From assembly GCF_029360585.1 (NCBI RefSeq), contig NZ_JAQZSJ010000006.1, forward strand, positions 62,001 to 126,000: a stretch of DNA of 64,000 nucleotides. The letters are read 5' to 3'. Source of the stretch: Cohnella caldifontis (GTDB lineage: Bacteria > Bacillota > Bacilli > Paenibacillales > Paenibacillaceae). A program made the translations under genes and the position numbers. Below are positions 17,011-27,816 of the stretch, in pieces. Numbering within the stretch: the first letter of the stretch is position 1; each line of letters begins with the position of its first letter. The notes under the pieces are model-generated. The model worked only from the letters and a program-made list of their open reading frames with translations, was not told where the DNA came from and ran no database searches.

Positions 17011-17607
17011 GTGAATCCGGCCCAATGGACCGCACCGCCCCTGAAAATCTCCCATTCCGAACCGGCGGCCGCCGTCCGGCTCGCCGCATATTTGAAAGCC
17101 TGCATGCGCCCTCTCGCCCAAGGGCGGAGCATCGTGGTCGTCTGTCTCGGCACGGACCGTTCGACCGGAGACTCCCTTGGTCCGTTCACGGGCACCGCGC
17201 TGGCGAATCGCCGGACGGCCGATTTCGATCTGTACGGCACGCTGGAGGATCCGGTGCACGCCATGAACCTCGAAGATACGCTTTCCGCGATCCGGAAGCG
17301 CCATTCCCGTCCGCTCGTCATCGGAATCGACGCCTGCCTGGGCAAGCCGGCCAGCGTCGGATATCTCTATGCCGGGACCGGGCCGATCCGCCCCGGGGCC
17401 GGCGTGAACAAGGAGCTGCCGCCGGTCGGGGATCTCCACGTTTCCGGCGTCGTGAACATCGGCGGATTCATGGAATATTTCGTGCTGCAGAACACGCGTC
17501 TCCATCTGGTCGTGACCATGGCCGAAACGATCGCCATGGGCGTCAGCGAAGCCATCCGCCAAACGATGGAGGAAACCGATTATTCCCCGCGTTCGCTTTT
17601 CCGGTAA
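17011..17607 (+). CDS. yyaC: Spore protease YyaC
   Basis: 198 aa, close to the ~205 aa of Bacillus YyaC, a homologue of the GPR spore protease associated with sporulation. Conserved phrases include VCLGTDRSTGDSLGPFTG, GIDACLG and VNIGGFMEY. GTG 17011 is chosen because GAGGTG lies nine bases upstream; another in-frame GTG at 16999 has no such site. Its 3' end overlaps the convergent ArsR gene by 28 bp. Confidence 0.88.
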   Translation: MNPAQWTAPPLKISHSEPAAAVRLAAYLKACMRPLAQGRSIVVVCLGTDRSTGDSLGPFTGTALANRRTADFDLYGTLEDPVHAMNLEDTLSAIRKRHSRPLVIGIDACLGKPASVGYLYAGTGPIRPGAGVNKELPPVGDLHVSGVVNIGGFMEYFVLQNTRLHLVVTMAETIAMGVSEAIRQTMEETDYSPRSLFR

Positions 17608-18506
17608 TACACCCGGATTTGAATGTCTTTGTCGTAGTTGCCGAAGCCGGATCCGTACAGGGTCAGCCCCCCGACATGCTTCGCCCCTTCCTCCACGGCG
17701 AACCGCAACGTCCAGAAAGGCTCCTCCAGCCGCAAATCCCCGATCGCGGCATCCGACATCCGCACGCCGTCCATGTAAGTTCCCGAAGCGTCCACCCGGA
17801 TCGTTTTCCAAAGTCCGTATTGGTTCACTTCTCCGTTCCACCACTCCGGCGTATACCTTCCCCGCGCGCTGCGGCCGAAATCCCCCGGACTCGTCCAGGT
17901 GCCGAGCGAAACCCCGTTGAAAACGAACCGGATGTCGGACGGCCAATGATCGCTTACGCCCGGCGCCTCCGACGCGATCTCCATGGAGATTTCCAGCTCC
18001 TCCGCTTCCTGTCCGTCATGCAGGTAGTTCGGCGTCTTATACTCGACGTACCCTTTGCCGAACCAGAGGATGGCCGCATTCACCCGCTCGGGATCGAGAA
18101 AGTACCGGGGGTCGTCGAAAAGCCCGATCTGCTTCTCCCGGGTGGCGAGGCCGCAAGTCGGAAACACTTCGAACGCCGTATAATGACCCACCGGAATCGA
18201 CTGGTCCAGGTACGTCCGGTTCGGCATAAGGGCCGGCAGCTGGATCTCGACGGCATGCTCTTTGAGGAAACAGATTTTGTGCGTGCCTCCGTCCCGGCGA
18301 ACCCGCCGCGTGCCGATCAGCTCCGCCAGCTCCAGCTTGCGGATGTGCATCGTGACGATCGCCGGGCTGAGGCCGAGTCCCGCCGCGACCTCCTTGACGT
18401 TCATTTCCTTCTCCGCCAGCATCTCCATGATCCGCCACCGAACTTCGCTGGCCAACGCTTCGTACAGCGGCATGAATTTGCGGTCCGCGTTCGCTCGAAT
18501 GGTCAC
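17580..18506 (-). CDS. ArsR family regulator with C-terminal carbohydrate-binding-like domain
   Basis: 308 aa. Residues 1-85 form an ArsR winged helix (LASEVRWRIMEML, then GLSPAIVTMHIRKLE). Residues ~100-308 are a beta-rich, Trp/Tyr-rich domain that could bind a ligand such as a sugar. No metal-binding Cys cluster is seen. It starts with GTG 18506 behind GAGGGGG. It is divergent from the GH51 gene over 171 AT-rich bases holding two palindromes, which suggests control of arabinose-polymer use; this is inferred from context. Confidence 0.8.
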   Translation of the reverse strand: MTIRANADRKFMPLYEALASEVRWRIMEMLAEKEMNVKEVAAGLGLSPAIVTMHIRKLELAELIGTRRVRRDGGTHKICFLKEHAVEIQLPALMPNRTYLDQSIPVGHYTAFEVFPTCGLATREKQIGLFDDPRYFLDPERVNAAILWFGKGYVEYKTPNYLHDGQEAEELEISMEIASEAPGVSDHWPSDIRFVFNGVSLGTWTSPGDFGRSARGRYTPEWWNGEVNQYGLWKTIRVDASGTYMDGVRMSDAAIGDLRLEEPFWTLRFAVEEGAKHVGGLTLYGSGFGNYDKDIQIRVYYRKSERGE

Positions 18507-18529
18507 GAATAATTTCCCCCTCGAAGCTT

Positions 18530-20189
<1,660 letters not shown>

Positions 20190-20205
20190 TCCGGGCCCCG
20201 GCGGC

Positions 20206-21015
20206 TTAAACCAGCAGCCGGAGCATCTGGACGACCGGACGGCCGTCGCCCGTCAGCTTCGCTTCTCTGGAGCGAAGTTGCGACGAGCCGTCCCCGTCCA
20301 GGAAAATGCCGTCCACCAACCGTCCTCCCCCGATCCTCGTCTTCACCGTTTCCCGGAATTCGGCCAGCGTGCCGGGCGTCGCGCTTACGATCAAGTACAA
20401 ATTCCCGTCCGCGTCGTAAACCGCCGCCGAACGCAGCCGGGCTTCATCGGCGAACGGCGCGTTTTCGTGCGCGGCCTGCTCCGCCCAACGATCGTCCGAT
20501 CCCAGGCTCATGCTGACGCCCCCTTGCGCCCAGTAGCGCGAGCGGTCCGTTACCCGGATTTCCGCCGCGTCCCGCACCACCTGCACGCTCAGCGCGTTCG
20601 CCGCGCCGTCCCAGACGAGCGTTCCTCTCGCGTACTTCACGTTGGCCCCGCCCGCGCCGTAACCGCCCGTTTGCCCGTTCACCGGAACGTCGTTCACGAC
20701 GGCGATGCTCAGCAGGTCATTCTGGTAAAAGAAACCCCCGTTGATGCCATAGTAAGGCGTGGAGACGACGTTGCCATGTACGGCCTCGGGAAGGACGTTG
20801 GACGGTTGGACGCGGAGATAATGAAGCTCCATGCCCCCGCCCAAAGCTTTCACGACGCCGTACGCATACGCACGCGGCCCTTTCTCTTCGACGCCGGGCC
20901 CCTCTCCCGGGGCGGCGATCCGCGGCAACAGCGCGCAGAGCAGCGCGAACATGACCGCGATCCCCAAGGAAAGGAAAATCTTCGTTTTATTTTCGGCAAC
21001 CGCGTTTCCGAACAT
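20206..21015 (-). CDS. Membrane-anchored phosphodiester glycosidase (NAGPA/DUF2233) family protein
   Basis: About 269 aa. One N-terminal membrane helix (~residues 15-36) precedes an extracellular domain with the family phrases YYGINGGFFY, VKYARGTLVW and VDGIFLDGDGSSQ. Family members include the human uncovering enzyme and bacterial exopolysaccharide-linked proteins; the substrate here is unknown. ATG 21015 has AAGGAG 12 bases upstream. A GTG at 21066 is the alternative. It converges on the arabinofuranosidase gene, ending 16 bp away. Confidence 0.75.
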   Translation of the reverse strand: MFGNAVAENKTKIFLSLGIAVMFALLCALLPRIAAPGEGPGVEEKGPRAYAYGVVKALGGGMELHYLRVQPSNVLPEAVHGNVVSTPYYGINGGFFYQNDLLSIAVVNDVPVNGQTGGYGAGGANVKYARGTLVWDGAANALSVQVVRDAAEIRVTDRSRYWAQGGVSMSLGSDDRWAEQAAHENAPFADEARLRSAAVYDADGNLYLIVSATPGTLAEFRETVKTRIGGGRLVDGIFLDGDGSSQLRSREAKLTGDGRPVVQMLRLLV

Positions 21016-21133
21016 CCTCGCCGCGTTCTCCTTCGTGCTTTCCGATTGTCCGGTAATGACCGGCACTCCAGATTAGACGCTGCCTTATCGGAAACGTTGC
21101 ACGCGAACGCGGGAATCGGGGATGCCGATGCTT

Positions 21134-22003
21134 TTATTTTTGCTTAATGGGGATCCAGATTTCGCTTTTGTATTGCGGCGAATCCGTGTTTTTCCCTTCG
21201 TTCCAGAGGATTTCCGGCCCTGCGCTCAGCTCGTAATCCGTGGACGGGAACCATTCGGAATAGATCCGGCCCCAGACATCCTGCAGGGCGCTCGGGAAAG
21301 TTCCGACGGCCGTGAATACGGCCCATTTGGAAGCCGGCACCTCCAATCGATCCATCCCTTCCGGCACGTCAAGCGTCGTGGCCGCGCCGATATGGTGATC
21401 GCACTCGCCTTTCTCCTCCATCCTGCCTTCGCCGAAATTCGCCGAAGCGCTGATGAGGCCCGAAGGCTCCATGTTGGACAGGTCCTTGATCGTGCGGATC
21501 CACTCCGGAGTCAAGCTTTCGTACATCGCCGCGATCTCCGGATTCACTCCTTCGAATACGACTTTCACCCTCTTCTTGATCCCCGCGATGCGGAAGGCCT
21601 CTTTATCCACGATCCGGTAATTCATTTCGTCTCCTCCTCGAACGGTTAATTGGAAAGTCATTCTCGGGAAAGCTTTCAGGAACTGTCCCCGCGCCCGGGC
21701 ATCCGAAGGGGAAATCCCGTGCATGTTCTGGAACGCTCTGGCGAACGAGTCCGGCGAGGCATATCCGTATTTCAGCGCCGCGTCGATCACCTTGACGCCG
21801 CCGCGGCTGAGCTCGAGCGCCGCCATCGTCAGGCGTCTTCGCCGGACGTATTCCGAGAGGGGGATGCCGGCGAGAAAAGAAAACATCCGGGTAAAATGGT
21901 ATTCGGAGCAGCAGGCGATTCTTGCCGCCTCCTTCACGTCCCATGAATCCAAGTGCTCTTCGATATACCCCATGGCTGCGTTCAACCTCGCGAGCGTATC
22001 CAT
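21134..22003 (-). CDS. AraC family regulator with GyrI-like effector-binding domain
   Basis: 289 aa. Two AraC helix-turn-helices in residues 1-105 ([20 protein letters not shown] and [20 protein letters not shown]) followed by a GyrI/SbmC-like ligand domain (residues ~125-289), as in the Rob/BltR-type multidrug sensors. ATG 22003 has AAAGGAGG at good distance. It probably responds to a small hydrophobic compound; the target gene is not evident from the neighbours. Confidence 0.88.
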   Translation of the reverse strand: MDTLARLNAAMGYIEEHLDSWDVKEAARIACCSEYHFTRMFSFLAGIPLSEYVRRRRLTMAALELSRGGVKVIDAALKYGYASPDSFARAFQNMHGISPSDARARGQFLKAFPRMTFQLTVRGGDEMNYRIVDKEAFRIAGIKKRVKVVFEGVNPEIAAMYESLTPEWIRTIKDLSNMEPSGLISASANFGEGRMEEKGECDHHIGAATTLDVPEGMDRLEVPASKWAVFTAVGTFPSALQDVWGRIYSEWFPSTDYELSAGPEILWNEGKNTDSPQYKSEIWIPIKQK

Positions 22004-22096
22004 GTTTCTCCTCCTTTCGTTGCTAAGCATAGCAAGAACCGCTCCCGCTTTCCCGATATTCCCTGCACCGTCCTGCAGGATGGGCCGATACGCCGA

Positions 22097-22161
22097 CAGC
22101 GGCAGCCCGGGTGTGGACTGCCGCTGCCATATGGATGGCCGTTCCCGGCCGCCGAACGGCC
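22097..22161. terminator. Two hairpins downstream of mqo
   Basis: Perfect 9-bp arms CAGCGGCAG/CTGCCGCTG (22097-22105, 22118-22126) and 7-bp arms GGCCGTT/AACGGCC (22137-22143, 22155-22161) between the mqo stop and the AraC gene. No strong T-run follows. Confidence 0.4.
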
Positions 22162-22174
22162 GGAACGGATCGGT

Positions 22175-23695
22175 TTAGGATACGACGGTTTGGCGCTCCG
22201 CCTTCGCCGGCTGGGGTTTGCCCAGCCCCAGCGCCTGCGACGTCGAAGCGTGGATTTGTTCGATCAGCTCCGGGTTTTGGAGCAGCGAAACGCCGTAAGA
22301 AGGAATCATTTCCGTAAGTTTCGGCTCCCACGCCTTCATGTGCTGCGGGAAGCATTTCCGGATCAATTCAAGCATGACGGAAACGGCGGTCGAAGCGCCC
22401 GGGGAAGCGCCGAGCAGCGCGGCGATCGAACCGTCGGCGGCGCTGACCACTTCGGTGCCGAATTGGAGCGTTCCTTTCCCGGCATCCGTATCTTTGATGA
22501 CTTGCACGCGCTGGCCCGCGACGACCATATCCCAATCTTCGCCCTTGGCGTTCGGGATGAACTCGCGCAGCTCTTCCATGCGTTGTTCTTTGGACAACAT
22601 CAGCTGTTGGATCAAGTATTTGGTGAGCGGGACGTTCTTCACGCCGGCCGCGAGCATCGTGAACAAATTATGCGGTTTGACGGACGTGATCAAATCGAAC
22701 ACGGAACCGGTTTTCAGGAACTTCGGCGAAAAGCCGGCGAACGGTCCGAACAGCAGCGACTTCTTGCCCTCGATGTACCGGGTGTCCAAGTGCGGCACCG
22801 ACATCGGCGGAGCGCCGACCTTCGCCTTGCCGTACACCTTCGCGTGATGCTCAGCCACGATTTCCGGATTTTTGCACACCATGAAGAGGCCGCTGATCGG
22901 AAATCCTCCGATATGCTTCCCTTCGGGAATTCCGGATTTCTGCAGCAGATGCAGGCTGCCGCCTCCGCCGCCGATAAAGACGAATTTCGCCGTGTGGCGG
23001 GAAGTTGAGCCGTCGCCGAGGTTCCGCGCCTTAAGCTCCCACGAACCGTCGCGGGTACGTTTGATGTCTTCGACTTTATGCTTGTACTTGATTTCGACGT
23101 TGTGATTCTCCAAATGGTCGAACAGCAAACGAGTCAAAGCGCCGAAGTTGACGTCCGTCCCGGCATCGATTTTCGTGGCCGCGATCGGTTCGCTTCCGGC
23201 GCGGTCTTTCATCATCAGCGGAATCCATTCCGCCAATCGGGCCGGATCTTCGGAGTATTCCATCCCCTGGAACAAAGGGCAGGCGGACATCGTTTCATAC
23301 CGCTTTTTCAAAAACGCGACGTCCTTGTGCCCTTGCACGAAACTCATATGAGGCAGCGGCGTAATGAAATCTTGCGGGTTGCGGATCAAATTCCTGCTCA
23401 CGAGATAGGACCAGAACTGCTTGGAGACCTGGAACTGCTCGTTGACGTTGATCGCCTTCTTGATATCTATGGAACCGTCCGGTTTTTCGACGGTGTAGTT
23501 CAGCTCGCACAGGGCCGCGTGCCCCGTACCCGCGTTATTCCATGCGTTCGAACTTTCCTCGCCCGCGCTCCCGAGCTTCTCGATCACCGTGATCTCCCAG
23601 TCCGGCGCCAATTCTTTGAGCAGCGTCCCGAGCGTCGCGCTCATGATGCCGGCGCCGATCAGGATCACGTCCGTTGTCGTTTGTTGATTGCCCAT
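22175..23695 (-). CDS. mqo: Malate:quinone oxidoreductase
   Basis: 506 aa, full length. A peripheral-membrane flavoenzyme that oxidises malate to oxaloacetate and reduces quinone. The FAD-binding [10 protein letters not shown] motif is at residues 12-21, and the family hallmarks [21 protein letters not shown] and [11 protein letters not shown] follow. ATG 23695 is preceded by AAGGAAGG. Monocistronic; hairpins follow it at 22097-22161. Confidence 0.95.
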   Translation of the reverse strand: MGNQQTTTDVILIGAGIMSATLGTLLKELAPDWEITVIEKLGSAGEESSNAWNNAGTGHAALCELNYTVEKPDGSIDIKKAINVNEQFQVSKQFWSYLVSRNLIRNPQDFITPLPHMSFVQGHKDVAFLKKRYETMSACPLFQGMEYSEDPARLAEWIPLMMKDRAGSEPIAATKIDAGTDVNFGALTRLLFDHLENHNVEIKYKHKVEDIKRTRDGSWELKARNLGDGSTSRHTAKFVFIGGGGGSLHLLQKSGIPEGKHIGGFPISGLFMVCKNPEIVAEHHAKVYGKAKVGAPPMSVPHLDTRYIEGKKSLLFGPFAGFSPKFLKTGSVFDLITSVKPHNLFTMLAAGVKNVPLTKYLIQQLMLSKEQRMEELREFIPNAKGEDWDMVVAGQRVQVIKDTDAGKGTLQFGTEVVSAADGSIAALLGASPGASTAVSVMLELIRKCFPQHMKAWEPKLTEMIPSYGVSLLQNPELIEQIHASTSQALGLGKPQPAKAERQTVVS

Positions 23696-23870
23696 GATTA
23701 CCTTCCTTATTCCATACGTTTTGCGGATCCCTACACAACATAGACATATTGTAACACTATTGCATATCGAGTCATATATTTATCCGCTATTTTATCGGCG
23801 TGATAGATTTATTAAATCACTGGCAGAAGGGTTCGATTCCGACCAAAAAGACCAAGAAAAAGAACGAAAA

Positions 23871-23913
23871 CCAAAGCCGTCTCCCCATCGTATGCATGGG
23901 GCGACGGCTTTGG
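23871..23913. terminator. Strong terminator downstream of the DUF4177 gene
   Basis: An 18-bp stem with one mismatch (23871-23888 with 23896-23913), followed on the minus strand by a T-rich tract. It serves the DUF4177 gene and separates it from the mqo promoter region. Confidence 0.8.
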
Positions 23914-23961
23914 TCTGCCATTCCGGAAGCGGATCGGGCCGCCGCGGCGGCCCCCGTGTCT

Positions 23962-24171
23962 TTACGCGTTCTCCGAAGGTTCGATCGTATCCGTCAGCGG
24001 CCGCTCGAAGATGATTTCGTACGTCCTCGGTCTGCCTTCCATGTTGAAATCCGCGGGCAGCACCTGAACCAAGCGCCATCCCTTCCGGGCGAATTCCAAG
24101 ATCGTTTCCCGGTGCGTCGCTTCCGAGAAAAATCCTCCCGGCGAAGCCTCCACGAAAATATACTCGTACAT
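23962..24171 (-). CDS. DUF4177 domain-containing small protein
   Basis: 69 aa. The whole protein is the DUF4177 unit: an N-terminal strand YEYIFVEA, a helix ETILEFARKGWRLVQVLP and a C-terminal YEIIFERPL. Function is unknown. ATG 24171 follows GGAGGTG; the five or so upstream in-frame codons carry no ribosome site. Single gene with its own strong terminator. Confidence 0.8.
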   Translation of the reverse strand: MYEYIFVEASPGGFFSEATHRETILEFARKGWRLVQVLPADFNMEGRPRTYEIIFERPLTDTIEPSENA

Positions 24172-24307
24172 GCAGTTCACCTCCAATAGATTCAATCAAG
24201 TAATCATACGTCGTACGCAGCATAAGGGGGAATTGCCGAATTCCCCGTTCAACCGCTGAAATCGCGGCCCGATTTCCCCTTTTCTCGCATGATGAAAACG
24301 ACATTTT

Positions 24308-24901
24308 TCATTTGATCCATCGGATATGCCGGAACTGCGTGGCCAGACGGTCGTACGCCTTCTTCGCCGCGCTTCTGCGATCCGGCAGCAGAGGGAGATG
24401 GGCCGACGAAGCGATCGCGTTCGCGACCTCTTCGAGGGTCATCCGGTCCGTTTCGAGATGTTCGCGGAACCTGTCATCCGACAGCGAAGCCACGCACCTC
24501 TCGATTTGCCGGGCCGCCCAGGAATTCGGCCCTTCCCCCCTGCTCCTCAGCCTTCGCAGCAAAGTATCCGGGGAGGCGAGCAGCGCGAAATGGCGAACGT
24601 CCGCGCCGTCTGCCCTTAACCGGCCGACGATTTCCTCGAAATACCGAGGAACGACGACCGTCATCGGGACGAGGATCGTCCCCTCATGCTCCCGGCTGAT
24701 GTAACGGAGCATCGAGTAGTTGATTTCCCGCCAAAGCTCGTAATCCTGGAAGTCGTCATGACGGCGGAACGGCAGCTTTCTGCGCAGGAAATACCCGACA
24801 TTCTCCGGGTCATAGATCGTGGAATTCGGAAGTCTCCGATGCAATTCATGGGCGGTCTGGGTTTTCCCCGACCCGAATGCGCCGTTGATCCAGATGATCA
24901 A
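24308..24901 (-). CDS. tmrB: TmrB-like tunicamycin resistance ATP-binding protein
   Basis: 197 aa, the length of Bacillus subtilis TmrB. A P-loop (INGAFGSGKTQTA) opens the protein, and the phrases TILVPMTVV, GEGPNSWAARQIERCV and a hydrophobic C-terminal helix match TmrB, which binds tunicamycin at the membrane. The start is TTG 24901 with G-rich sequence about ten bases upstream, 17 bp after the MOSC gene. Family assignment rests on recall of the TmrB sequence; resistance itself is inferred. Confidence 0.82.
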   Translation of the reverse strand: MIIWINGAFGSGKTQTAHELHRRLPNSTIYDPENVGYFLRRKLPFRRHDDFQDYELWREINYSMLRYISREHEGTILVPMTVVVPRYFEEIVGRLRADGADVRHFALLASPDTLLRRLRSRGEGPNSWAARQIERCVASLSDDRFREHLETDRMTLEEVANAIASSAHLPLLPDRRSAAKKAYDRLATQFRHIRWIK

Positions 24902-24918
24902 CCTTTTTCGCCCCCCGT

Positions 24919-25473
24919 CTATACCCGTTCTAACCGGCGAAACGGCTGCTCCGGCAGCCGAACCCGAATCCTGTCGCCGGGACGGACTTCTCCTCCTGCG
25001 ATCACGATCCCCATCACGCCGGCCTTCCGGACGAGCTCTCCGTTGTCGTCCCGATCGAGGACGGCCGACATCAAGCCGGGTTGAAACCGGTCCAACTGCG
25101 CGCAAGGATTCCGGAGACCCGTGATTTCCACGACGGCGGCGTTCCCGATCTCCAGCCGGGTTCCCGCGGGCAGCGCCAGCAAGTCGATTCCTCGGGTCGT
25201 GATATTCTCGCCCATCTGTCCGGCGGATACCGTGAAGCCTCGCGTCCCAAGCTCCTCGAACAGCTCCGAGTGGATGAGGTGGACTTGCCGCAGGTTGGGC
25301 CGGCTCGGATCGGCGGCGACGCGCGAGCGGTGTTGGACCGTCTTACCCGCGTGCGCGTCGCCTTCCGCGCCGATCCCTTCGATCAGGAAAATGCGGTCTT
25401 GGGAAAATTTGCTGAACGAATGGGTTACGCTGAGGCTGACGGACTCGACGGACGCGTTTTCGTATGACGTCAT
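24919..25473 (-). CDS. MOSC domain-containing protein
   Basis: 184 aa. The MOSC fold binds molybdenum cofactor sulfur or acts on thiol/nitrogen compounds. Typical phrases are GAEGDAHAG near residue 35, the ENITTRGIDLLALPAGTRL block and ITGLRNPCAQLDRF with the conserved Cys. ATG 25473 follows AGGAGG. It precedes the tmrB-like gene by 17 bp, so the two are probably co-transcribed, though no functional link is evident. Confidence 0.88.
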   Translation of the reverse strand: MTSYENASVESVSLSVTHSFSKFSQDRIFLIEGIGAEGDAHAGKTVQHRSRVAADPSRPNLRQVHLIHSELFEELGTRGFTVSAGQMGENITTRGIDLLALPAGTRLEIGNAAVVEITGLRNPCAQLDRFQPGLMSAVLDRDDNGELVRKAGVMGIVIAGGEVRPGDRIRVRLPEQPFRRLERV

Positions 25474-25602
25474 GCGTATTCCTCCTGCCGTTTTTGGTCT
25501 GTTACTCTCGCAGCGTCATTTCCATCGAAATCGGCTCCTTATCCTTTCGCGGAACGCGCCGGAATTCCCTGCCTCTCATCCTCTCCGGATCGGGACAATG
25601 CA

Positions 25603-25633
25603 AAGGCGCCGCATCGACCGGACGCGGCGCCTT
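25603..25633. terminator. Terminator of the MerR-thioredoxin operon
   Basis: Perfect 10-bp arms (25603-25612 with 25624-25633) around an 11-nt loop, just after the thioredoxin stop. Confidence 0.65.
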
Positions 25634-25638
25634 CGCAA

Positions 25639-25959
25639 TCATCCTTCGTATTTCCCGAGCACGCTTTCGTACGCGCTTCTCGGCCGGAGTCCGACCAGCT
25701 TCTCGACCGGCTGTCCGTCGTGGAACACGATCACGGTGGGCATCGACATGACGCCGTATTGCCCGGCCGTTTCGGGGGAATCGTCGCAGTCGACCCGGAT
25801 GACGGCCAACCGTTCCCCATAGCGCTCGGACAACTCCTCCAGAATGGGGTGCAGCGCCTTGCAAGGCGGGCACCACCGGGCCCCGAACTCCACCAGCGTC
25901 GTGCCGCTTGGGCGGATCGCCGATCCGAAATTCGCGTCGTTCACCGCTAGTACGCTCAT
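25639..25959 (-). CDS. Thioredoxin family protein with WCPPC active site
   Basis: 106 aa, a single thioredoxin fold. The active site reads WCPPC rather than the usual WCGPC, and the cis-Pro motif is MSMPTV. The PP dipeptide should raise the redox potential compared with ordinary TrxA. ATG 25959 follows GAGGAGG and overlaps the MerR stop by 4 bp, so it is translated with the regulator. It probably repairs thiols after the stress sensed by that regulator. Confidence 0.9.
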   Translation of the reverse strand: MSVLAVNDANFGSAIRPSGTTLVEFGARWCPPCKALHPILEELSERYGERLAVIRVDCDDSPETAGQYGVMSMPTVIVFHDGQPVEKLVGLRPRSAYESVLGKYEG

Positions 25960-26330
25960 GGTAACGCCTCCTCGCCGGGATCTCGCTCGAGCAGAATGGA
26001 AGCGATGCGGTCCTCCAGGTTCCGGCGGATGTTCGTCAGCAGCCGGATTTGTTCGTCGATCTCCTCCAGCTTCGACCGGTAAAGCGGCAGCACTTCCTCG
26101 CAAAACGCTTCTTTATTCTTCAGCACGCAATGCAGGAAGCCCGCGATCTGTTCCGTGGACAGCCCCAGCTCCAAATAGAACCGGATCGTGCGAACCTGCT
26201 CTTCCGCCAGCGGGGAATACTCCCGGTAGCCGTTGACCTGGCGCAGCGGAGTCAGCAGCCCTTGCTGTTCGTAATACCGCAGCGACCGGACGCTGACGCC
26301 GGTTTTTTCCGCCAACTCCCCGATTTTCAT
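25956..26330 (-). CDS. MerR family regulator coupled to thioredoxin
   Basis: 124 aa. MerR helix-turn-helix (IGELAEKTGVSVRSLRYYEQQGLL), then a dimerisation helix and a Cys-containing segment with Cys residues near positions 68 and 77 that could be redox-sensitive. ATG 26330 follows GGAGGGG. It heads a two-gene operon with thioredoxin. Its own promoter has the long spacer and a perfect palindrome expected for MerR autoregulation. Confidence 0.87.
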   Translation of the reverse strand: MKIGELAEKTGVSVRSLRYYEQQGLLTPLRQVNGYREYSPLAEEQVRTIRFYLELGLSTEQIAGFLHCVLKNKEAFCEEVLPLYRSKLEEIDEQIRLLTNIRRNLEDRIASILLERDPGEEALP

Positions 26331-26363
26331 CCGCCGTCCCCTCCTTCCGCCCGAACTGCTTCC

Positions 26364-26395
26364 ATTCTAAACCCTGACACCGGTGTTAGAGTCAA
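26364..26395 (-). promoter_or_regulatory. MerR-type promoter with 20-bp spacer and palindrome
   Basis: On the minus strand TTGACT (26390-26395) and TAGAAT (26364-26369) are 20 nt apart. The spacer holds a 16-bp dyad (26374-26389) with the perfect core ACACCGGTGT. Confidence 0.75.
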
Positions 26396-26525
26396 GTCCC
26401 TTCATGATACCATGTTCGCGGCAAATCGGGCGATGCCGATTCGTTAAACGGGCTTTTTTGCGGAAGAGGGAGTCTGGGCATACTGGTGAACATCCCCATT
26501 CCGCGAGATTTGGAGAGGTCCATCC

Positions 26526-27719
26526 ATGGAAGCTTACCGTAAACGGTTCACGAAGGACGCTTTGGCCGAACGGCTGCGAAAGCTGTCGCGGTCCCGCGCG
26601 ATCCATGTGCTCGTGCCTGCTGCCATCATCGCCGCGATTTATTGGGAAGGCCGAAGGGAAATCGCGCGAATCGATTGGAGGACGACATGGGGATCGATCC
26701 GGGGGATGGACATGCCGTCTCTCCTGCTGCTGGCGGCATGCAACCTGGCCGCGGTCGCTTCCGTCTGCAGCTACGATTTCATCCTCCGCTGGCGGTACCG
26801 GGTTCCGATCGGACGATGGACGACCTTCCGGTTCGCCTGGATCGCCAATACGTCCAACAGCGTGATCGGCGTGGCCGGCCTGGCCGGGGCGGGTTTGCGC
26901 ACGCTCCTCTACCGAAGAAGGGGAGTCCCGCTGCGGACGGTCGCAACGTGGATCGCGTTCCTCTCGACGATCACGGTGACGGGACTTTCGCTGCTCTCCT
27001 GGGCCGGCATCGCGGGGCTGCTTCCGATCCGCGGGATGATGGCCGCCCATCCGTGGATTCGCTGGATCGTCTGGGGAGAAGCCTTGTCGCTGCCCGTGCT
27101 GATCCTGATCCAAAGAAGCCGCCGGCTGGCCGCTTGGATCCGCCAAGAACGGAAACCCGTGGACGGGGTTACGATCTTCGCCTCGGTCGCCGCTTCCCTG
27201 CTCGAATGGCTTCTGGCCGGGACGGCGTTCTGGCTCGTCGCGGCGCGTTTGCTGCCCGGAATTTCCCTGGAGGACGGCTTGGCCGTCTATCTCGTCTCCT
27301 CGGTGGCCGGGCTGGTGAGCATGGCCCCGGGCGGCATCGGCGGCTTCGACTTGACCGCGCTGATGGGCCTGGCGGGGCTCGGCTGGGATTCCGGCGCCTC
27401 CGCGGCCGTCCTCATGCTATACCGGGTCATGTATTACCTGTTTCCCTGGTTGATCGGGTTGGTCATGGCGGCAATCGAATTCGCGGCGGTGCGCGGGAAG
27501 ACGCGGCCGGCGGCTGTCAATCGCGTGCCTCCTCCTCATCCGAACGCGAAGCCGGGGCCTGCCTCGGTTCCTTTATGGACTCCTACCGTAAACCAAGACA
27601 CGATCGAGAACCGGCGGGACGATCGTCCGGAAACGGCGGACGGCCCGTTGCCGAACCCAACCGCTTGGGCCGGCGAAACGCAGGCGGAAGAACCCCCTCC
27701 TGCCGACGCTCCTCCCTGA
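26526..27719 (+). CDS. MprF-type lysylphosphatidylglycerol synthase/flippase transmembrane family protein
   Basis: 397 aa with about eight membrane helices. It matches the integral-membrane half of MprF/UPF0104 proteins: SNSVIGVAGLAGAGLRTLLY in the middle and SSVAGLVSMAPGGIGGFDL near residue 260. The C-terminal ~60 residues are Pro-rich and cytosolic; the aminoacyl-transferase half of MprF is absent. Such stand-alone forms probably move lipids across the membrane. ATG 26526 follows GGAGAGG. Convergent with gntK. Confidence 0.82.
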   Translation: MEAYRKRFTKDALAERLRKLSRSRAIHVLVPAAIIAAIYWEGRREIARIDWRTTWGSIRGMDMPSLLLLAACNLAAVASVCSYDFILRWRYRVPIGRWTTFRFAWIANTSNSVIGVAGLAGAGLRTLLYRRRGVPLRTVATWIAFLSTITVTGLSLLSWAGIAGLLPIRGMMAAHPWIRWIVWGEALSLPVLILIQRSRRLAAWIRQERKPVDGVTIFASVAASLLEWLLAGTAFWLVAARLLPGISLEDGLAVYLVSSVAGLVSMAPGGIGGFDLTALMGLAGLGWDSGASAAVLMLYRVMYYLFPWLIGLVMAAIEFAAVRGKTRPAAVNRVPPPHPNAKPGPASVPLWTPTVNQDTIENRRDDRPETADGPLPNPTAWAGETQAEEPPPADAPP

Positions 27720-27733
27720 TCGCGAAACGAAGA

Positions 27734-27766
27734 AAGCTCCCGTTCGGCTTTCGCCGTCAGGAGCTT
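27734..27766. terminator. Terminator between gntK and the MprF-type gene
   Basis: Arms AAGCTCC/GGAGCTT (27734-27740, 27760-27766) with an inner CGGC/GCCG stem. A T-rich stretch follows on the minus strand. Confidence 0.6.
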
Positions 27767-27816
27767 CCCGAATGGTTGGGCATTTTCCGCCGTTTCCGAT
27801 TGCAGCAGCTTGCGTT

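Noticed and set aside
23815-23850. tRNA-like T-arm (GGTTCGATTCC)
   Set aside because: No D-arm, anticodon arm or acceptor stem can be paired around it, so it is a chance match.
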